Shown here: piece after piece, positions 5,133 through 7,751 of the stretch
How positions within the stretch are numbered: position 1 is the first letter of the stretch
Layout of the letters: each line of letters begins with the position of its first letter
Assembly (NCBI GenBank): GCA_029856295.1
Contig: JAHQWS010000093.1
Span: 1 to 7,751 of the forward strand
Direction: 5' to 3'
Origin: Promethearchaeia archaeon
GTDB lineage: Archaea > Asgardarchaeota > Lokiarchaeia > Sigyniarchaeales > SOKP01
Length of the DNA: 7,751 bases
The notes under the pieces: generated by a model
The model's input: the letters and a program-made list of their open reading frames with translations, nothing else
Databases searched by the model: none
Told to the model about the DNA's origin: nothing
Made by a program: the position numbers and the translations under genes

Positions 5133-7283
5133 ATGCCAGATATTAAGATTTTTGTTGATGTAAAAGAAGATGTTACCAACAAGATTATAATAAGCACTAA
5201 CAATGCTGAAAAGTTAGGAGTATCGTCGGGATCACAAATTGAAATATTCAATCCTGACAATAATTTAAATACAACTGGAATTGTGGAAATTTCTGAAATG
5301 GCTCTTGATTTCGCGGGCCAAATTTCAAAAGATATTATTGATAAATTACAATTCGCTGGGATTGAACTTGTGTTAAGAACTACTACTGGTGCAGCACCCG
5401 AATCCACTCCAGCATCTCAGCCAACTCCAGCACCTAAATTAGAACCTCCAACACCTCATTTGCCAGGTGTGTCACCAAAACCTACTCCTCAAGCTCAATT
5501 TACTCCAATACCCAAACCTACTCCAGCACTTCAACCTACCCCTGCACCTCAACCTACTCCAATGCCTCAACTTACCCCTGCACCTCAACCTACTCCAATG
5601 CCTCAATTGACGCCCCCTCCAACACTTACGCCCCCTCCACAACCCGTTACCCAATTAACGCAACCTACTCCATTTCCAGAACCTATTTCTGCTCAAGTTT
5701 CTTCTGTTCCAGAGGTTCCTATAGATCCTTATCCGAATAAAATTGACGTAAATATGCTACAATCTCAGAAAAACGGTACAATTCTTAGTCCAATTATTAA
5801 TGATAACTTAGAAGGTGGAAGAGTGCAATTAAGTTATACTACTTTGCAGCAACTGGGTTTAGGTCAAGGTATGCTTATTGCATGGGAAGACCCTTTGACA
5901 AGATCAATGGGCTCCGCAAGAGTAGATGCCGCACAAATAGGAGATACTGAGCTAGTAATGAGTAGAGACACAAAAGAAGATACAAATATTCACGCTGAGC
6001 GTATAGTTGTATATTCTACTGAACCTCCAATCCAAAAAGCCACTGAAATTATGTTAGAAGTTCAGGGGCAACCTAATTTAGTGGGTTACTGTCATGTAAG
6101 TCCAAGAACACAACATACAATTTCTATTCAAAATGATGATGTTTTGGCATTCGAAGATGAGCTGACTGGAGCTATTGGAGCTGGGAAAGTTCAGATTCTT
6201 GAACAGGTTCCTGATAATATAATTATTATTGACAGTGAAATATTAGAAGCCTCAGGAATAGGAAGTTTTGAAGTAAAAGTATCTAAAAATCAGAGGCAAA
6301 TCATTCCGCTTCAAAGCATTTCATTAGGTGTTTCGCCGATAGCCGGGGAAAATATGTGGGAAATCATAAGTGCGGCTCGCCAAAATGTAACCTCATTAAA
6401 GGATTGGATTTCACATTATATTATCTTTAAAGGAATCAAATTAAGATGGAATGCCGTTAATATCGCATGTTCCATTTTGAATTGTGTTCCTGATTTAACA
6501 GGCGATATTTTAGCTCAAGTTAGCCCAAACACGACACTAACATTAAGTCCGATAGGATTAATTCCTTTTAATGCCATTTTGATAATCGATATTAGTCGCT
6601 CGATGATGGCCAGGGATGTACTCACTAAAAATATCGCTCCTGCGATAGAAGGGATCAAAGCTGCTATGGAATCTCGAGAGATTCAAGAATTTTTAAAGCA
6701 TTTTAAAGACGGTATTATGGTCCCTCGCAGAATTTCTGCTGCTTTTGCAGCTGTTCTCTTCTTAAGTGAAAAAGTAGGACGCGGATTCGGAGAAAAGGTT
6801 TCAGTTATAAGATTTGCAGATGAAGCACAAGTGCTTCCGTTTGGCGACTCCTTCTACATGGACTCCGCAAGTGGTAAAAAAGGAATTCTGGAAGACGCTG
6901 CTCGCTTGATTGTAGATAGAATTGGAAATTCGTACGGTCAAGCTACGAATATGGGAGCTGCGATGATACAAGCCCAGTATGTTTTAGCAGAATTCGAAAA
7001 AATAAATCCTAACCAACCCACGATGGTCGTTTTGCTTACAGACGGAGAGCCAACTGACGGTAATGCGTTCTTTGAATCCATTAAAAAATTCTCTACTATG
7101 CAAAATGTAATTCTTTACATTGTTGGTCTCGGGAACCCAAATGATGAATTAATGAACCGTGCAGCAGCACTGTGTGGAGGAGAATACTTTAAACCCGAAG
7201 ATGCGGGAGAATTATTAGTCTGGTACTCGAAAAGAGCAAGAGATTTAACAGTAAAACTAAAGGCTCATAAAGAGGAAATTTAG
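5133..7283 (+). CDS. Multi-barrel protein with Pro/Thr-rich linker and C-terminal vWA (MIDAS) domain
   Basis: This 716-residue protein has four parts. (1) Residues 1-85 look like a small beta-barrel of the AbrB/Cdc48-N double-psi type (IIISTNNAEKLGVSSGSQIEIF, 18-39, shown here by position). (2) Residues 89-187 are a Pro/Thr/Gln-rich, probably disordered linker with repeated PTP motifs. (3) Residues about 213-297 and 303-384 are two further barrel-like repeats similar to each other (LIAWEDPLTRSMGSARV, 248-264, against LAFEDELTGAIGAGKV, 338-353). (4) After an unassigned segment (385-475) comes a vWA domain (478-710). Its MIDAS is complete: D486-I-S488-R-S490, T605 and D637 in LLTDGEPTDG. Such domains bind partner proteins through Mg2+ or Mn2+. 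An extra helical stretch (about 493-533) separates the DxSxS loop from the usual helix. No signal peptide or membrane helix is seen, so it is probably cytosolic. It has its own TATA box, 222 bp after the Roadblock gene. The vWA call is firm; the barrel type is tentative; the cellular role is unknown. Confidence 0.85.
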   Translation: MPDIKIFVDVKEDVTNKIIISTNNAEKLGVSSGSQIEIFNPDNNLNTTGIVEISEMALDFAGQISKDIIDKLQFAGIELVLRTTTGAAPESTPASQPTPAPKLEPPTPHLPGVSPKPTPQAQFTPIPKPTPALQPTPAPQPTPMPQLTPAPQPTPMPQLTPPPTLTPPPQPVTQLTQPTPFPEPISAQVSSVPEVPIDPYPNKIDVNMLQSQKNGTILSPIINDNLEGGRVQLSYTTLQQLGLGQGMLIAWEDPLTRSMGSARVDAAQIGDTELVMSRDTKEDTNIHAERIVVYSTEPPIQKATEIMLEVQGQPNLVGYCHVSPRTQHTISIQNDDVLAFEDELTGAIGAGKVQILEQVPDNIIIIDSEILEASGIGSFEVKVSKNQRQIIPLQSISLGVSPIAGENMWEIISAARQNVTSLKDWISHYIIFKGIKLRWNAVNIACSILNCVPDLTGDILAQVSPNTTLTLSPIGLIPFNAILIIDISRSMMARDVLTKNIAPAIEGIKAAMESREIQEFLKHFKDGIMVPRRISAAFAAVLFLSEKVGRGFGEKVSVIRFADEAQVLPFGDSFYMDSASGKKGILEDAARLIVDRIGNSYGQATNMGAAMIQAQYVLAEFEKINPNQPTMVVLLTDGEPTDGNAFFESIKKFSTMQNVILYIVGLGNPNDELMNRAAALCGGEYFKPEDAGELLVWYSKRARDLTVKLKAHKEEI
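5397..5693 (+). repeat. Low-complexity Pro/Thr/Gln-rich coding region (PTP repeats)
   Basis: Residues 89-187 of the vWA protein consist mainly of P, T, Q, A, M and L, with many PTP/LTP triplets. The DNA is C-rich and G-poor compared with the surrounding coding sequence. It is a probable extended flexible tether between the first barrel and the rest of the protein. Confidence 0.85.
5535..5606 (+). repeat. 36-nt direct tandem repeat inside the Pro/Thr linker, two near-identical copies
   Basis: Copies at 5535-5570 and 5571-5606 differ at a single base (CCT versus CTT, Pro versus Leu at the first codon) and each encodes (P/L)TPAPQPTPMPQ. A third partial unit (LTPPP) follows. The near-identity at the DNA level points to recent duplication, and the number of units probably varies between strains. 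Confidence 0.9.
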
Positions 7284-7306
7284 ATTTATTATTGGTATTT
7301 AATTTA

Positions 7307-7317
7307 TTCTTTTTTAT
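7307..7317 (+). terminator. Probable T-tract terminator of the vWA gene
   Basis: TTCTTTTTTAT lies about 25 nt after the stop codon in the region where the vWA gene converges on the transporter gene. Confidence 0.45.
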
Positions 7318-7367
7318 CTAGTTGTAAAGTGGAATTCTATATTATGCTTTTTTAAATATTTGAAGTT

Positions 7368-7389
7368 GAAAAATATAAAATTAAAAAAA
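7368..7389 (-). terminator. Probable T-rich terminator of the minus-strand transporter gene
   Basis: Read on the minus strand, the sequence just after the transporter stop is GTTTTTTTAATTTTATATTTTTC, a T-rich tract suitable for archaeal termination. Together with the tract at 7307-7317 it makes this a bidirectional termination region. Confidence 0.4.
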
Positions 7390-7404
7390 CATCTGAAACA
7401 TCTT

Positions 7405-7751
7405 TTAAGTCTTTAATATTTTCAGTTTCTTTTTTTCGTGAAGCTTATTTGCCGCTTGAGTTATTTCTTCGTATCTTTCTTTGGTTATCGGATATTTTAA
7501 AATCGAAATTATTCCAATTACCAAAAATACTGTTGGAAAGATAAACATTAAGCTTCGCAAGCCAAAAATCGTTTCTTCTGTGGTACCTGTTGGGTCAAAT
7601 ATGGCCCAACCGACGCTATTAAAAACCAAGGCGATACTAATAAAGATAGCTACGTTGGTAAGCTTCACACAAAAGCCGTTAATTCCGTAATATCCCGCTT
7701 CTCTCCTTGTTCCGGTATTTAACTCATCTTCGTCAATGATAGGACTTATAC
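7405..7751 (-). CDS. C-terminal part of a GPH-family (MFS) cation:sugar-type symporter, truncated by the window edge
   Basis: The reading frame is open from the right edge to the TAA at 7405-7407, giving about 114 C-terminal residues. It begins with DEDELNTGTRREAGYYGING, which matches the conserved loop segment of glycoside-pentoside-hexuronide (GPH, MelB-like) transporters, where a D-x-D/E stretch precedes TG-x-RREG-x-Y-G. Two hydrophobic helices follow (around VKLTNVAIFISIALVFNSVG and SLMFIFPTVFLVIGIISILK), then a cytosolic tail containing YPITKERYEEI, a typical GPH ending in which the last helix is followed by Y-P-(L/I)-(T/N)-x-x-R-x-x-E-I. A GTG at 7666-7668 lies inside this conserved part and is not the real start. 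The substrate cannot be told from the C-terminus; GPH members carry sugars, glycosides or related solutes with Na+ or H+. Expected location: cytoplasmic membrane. Most of the gene lies outside the window. Confidence 0.8.
   Translation of the reverse strand, partial: ISPIIDEDELNTGTRREAGYYGINGFCVKLTNVAIFISIALVFNSVGWAIFDPTGTTEETIFGLRSLMFIFPTVFLVIGIISILKYPITKERYEEITQAANKLHEKKKLKILKT

Noticed and set aside
5048..5407. 119-codon minus-strand frame overlapping the start of the vWA gene
   Set aside because: It covers the TATA box, leader and first barrel of a clearly coding plus-strand gene; its hydrophobic translation is expected from antisense AT-rich codons.
5535..5606. Considered whether the tandem repeat could be part of a CRISPR array
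   Set aside because: The units are directly adjacent with no spacers, stay in frame, and encode a regular PTP peptide repeat.
5472..5654. Minus-strand frame rich in Arg, Trp, Gly and Cys opposite the Pro/Thr linker
   Set aside because: It is the antisense reading of the PTP tandem repeat; its composition follows from the repeat and it shows no independent coding evidence.
7481..7690. Plus-strand 69-codon frame opposite the transporter
   Set aside because: The minus strand carries the conserved GPH C-terminal motifs, so this is an antisense shadow.
1..7751. tRNA or rRNA genes and insertion sequences
   Set aside because: I saw no tRNA-like cloverleaf, rRNA segment, transposase-like reading frame or terminal inverted repeats with target duplications.

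Overview
The window looks like chromosomal DNA from an AT-rich archaeon, most likely an Asgard archaeon (Lokiarchaeia-like). The reasons are a gelsolin-type domain and a Roadblock/LC7 protein encoded side by side, archaeal TATA-like boxes ahead of several genes, T-tract terminators instead of bacterial hairpins, and mostly weak or absent Shine-Dalgarno sequences. The lineage is an inference from gene content; there is no rRNA or other marker gene here.

Layout, left to right. A truncated minus-strand membrane protein runs off the left edge (1-206). A gene-free stretch follows (207-478) with a three-copy 12-nt tandem repeat. A minus-strand uroporphyrinogen-decarboxylase-superfamily protein occupies 479-1645. 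It diverges from a plus-strand bifunctional NAD(P)HX repair enzyme, nnr (1782-3347), across a 136-bp intergenic region that contains a perfect 12-bp-arm inverted repeat. Three co-oriented genes come next: a gelsolin-domain protein with an unassigned C-terminal domain (3514-4362), a Roadblock/LC7 protein (4521-4910), and a 716-residue protein with three apparent beta-barrel repeats, a Pro/Thr linker and a C-terminal von Willebrand A (vWA) domain with an intact MIDAS site (5133-7283). A minus-strand transporter fragment of the GPH/MFS type (7405-7751) converges on it and runs off the right edge.

The most interesting part is 3514-7283. The three genes are spaced 158 and 222 bp apart and each has its own TATA-like box, so they are a co-oriented cluster rather than a tight operon. 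Gelsolin domains bind actin, Roadblock proteins are scaffolds or regulators of small GTPases, and MIDAS vWA domains bind protein ligands through a metal. Together they suggest an uncharacterised cytoskeleton- or membrane-associated complex. That joint function is a hypothesis from proximity only. The flanking metabolic genes (nnr, the URO-D-like protein and the transporter) show no evident link to it.
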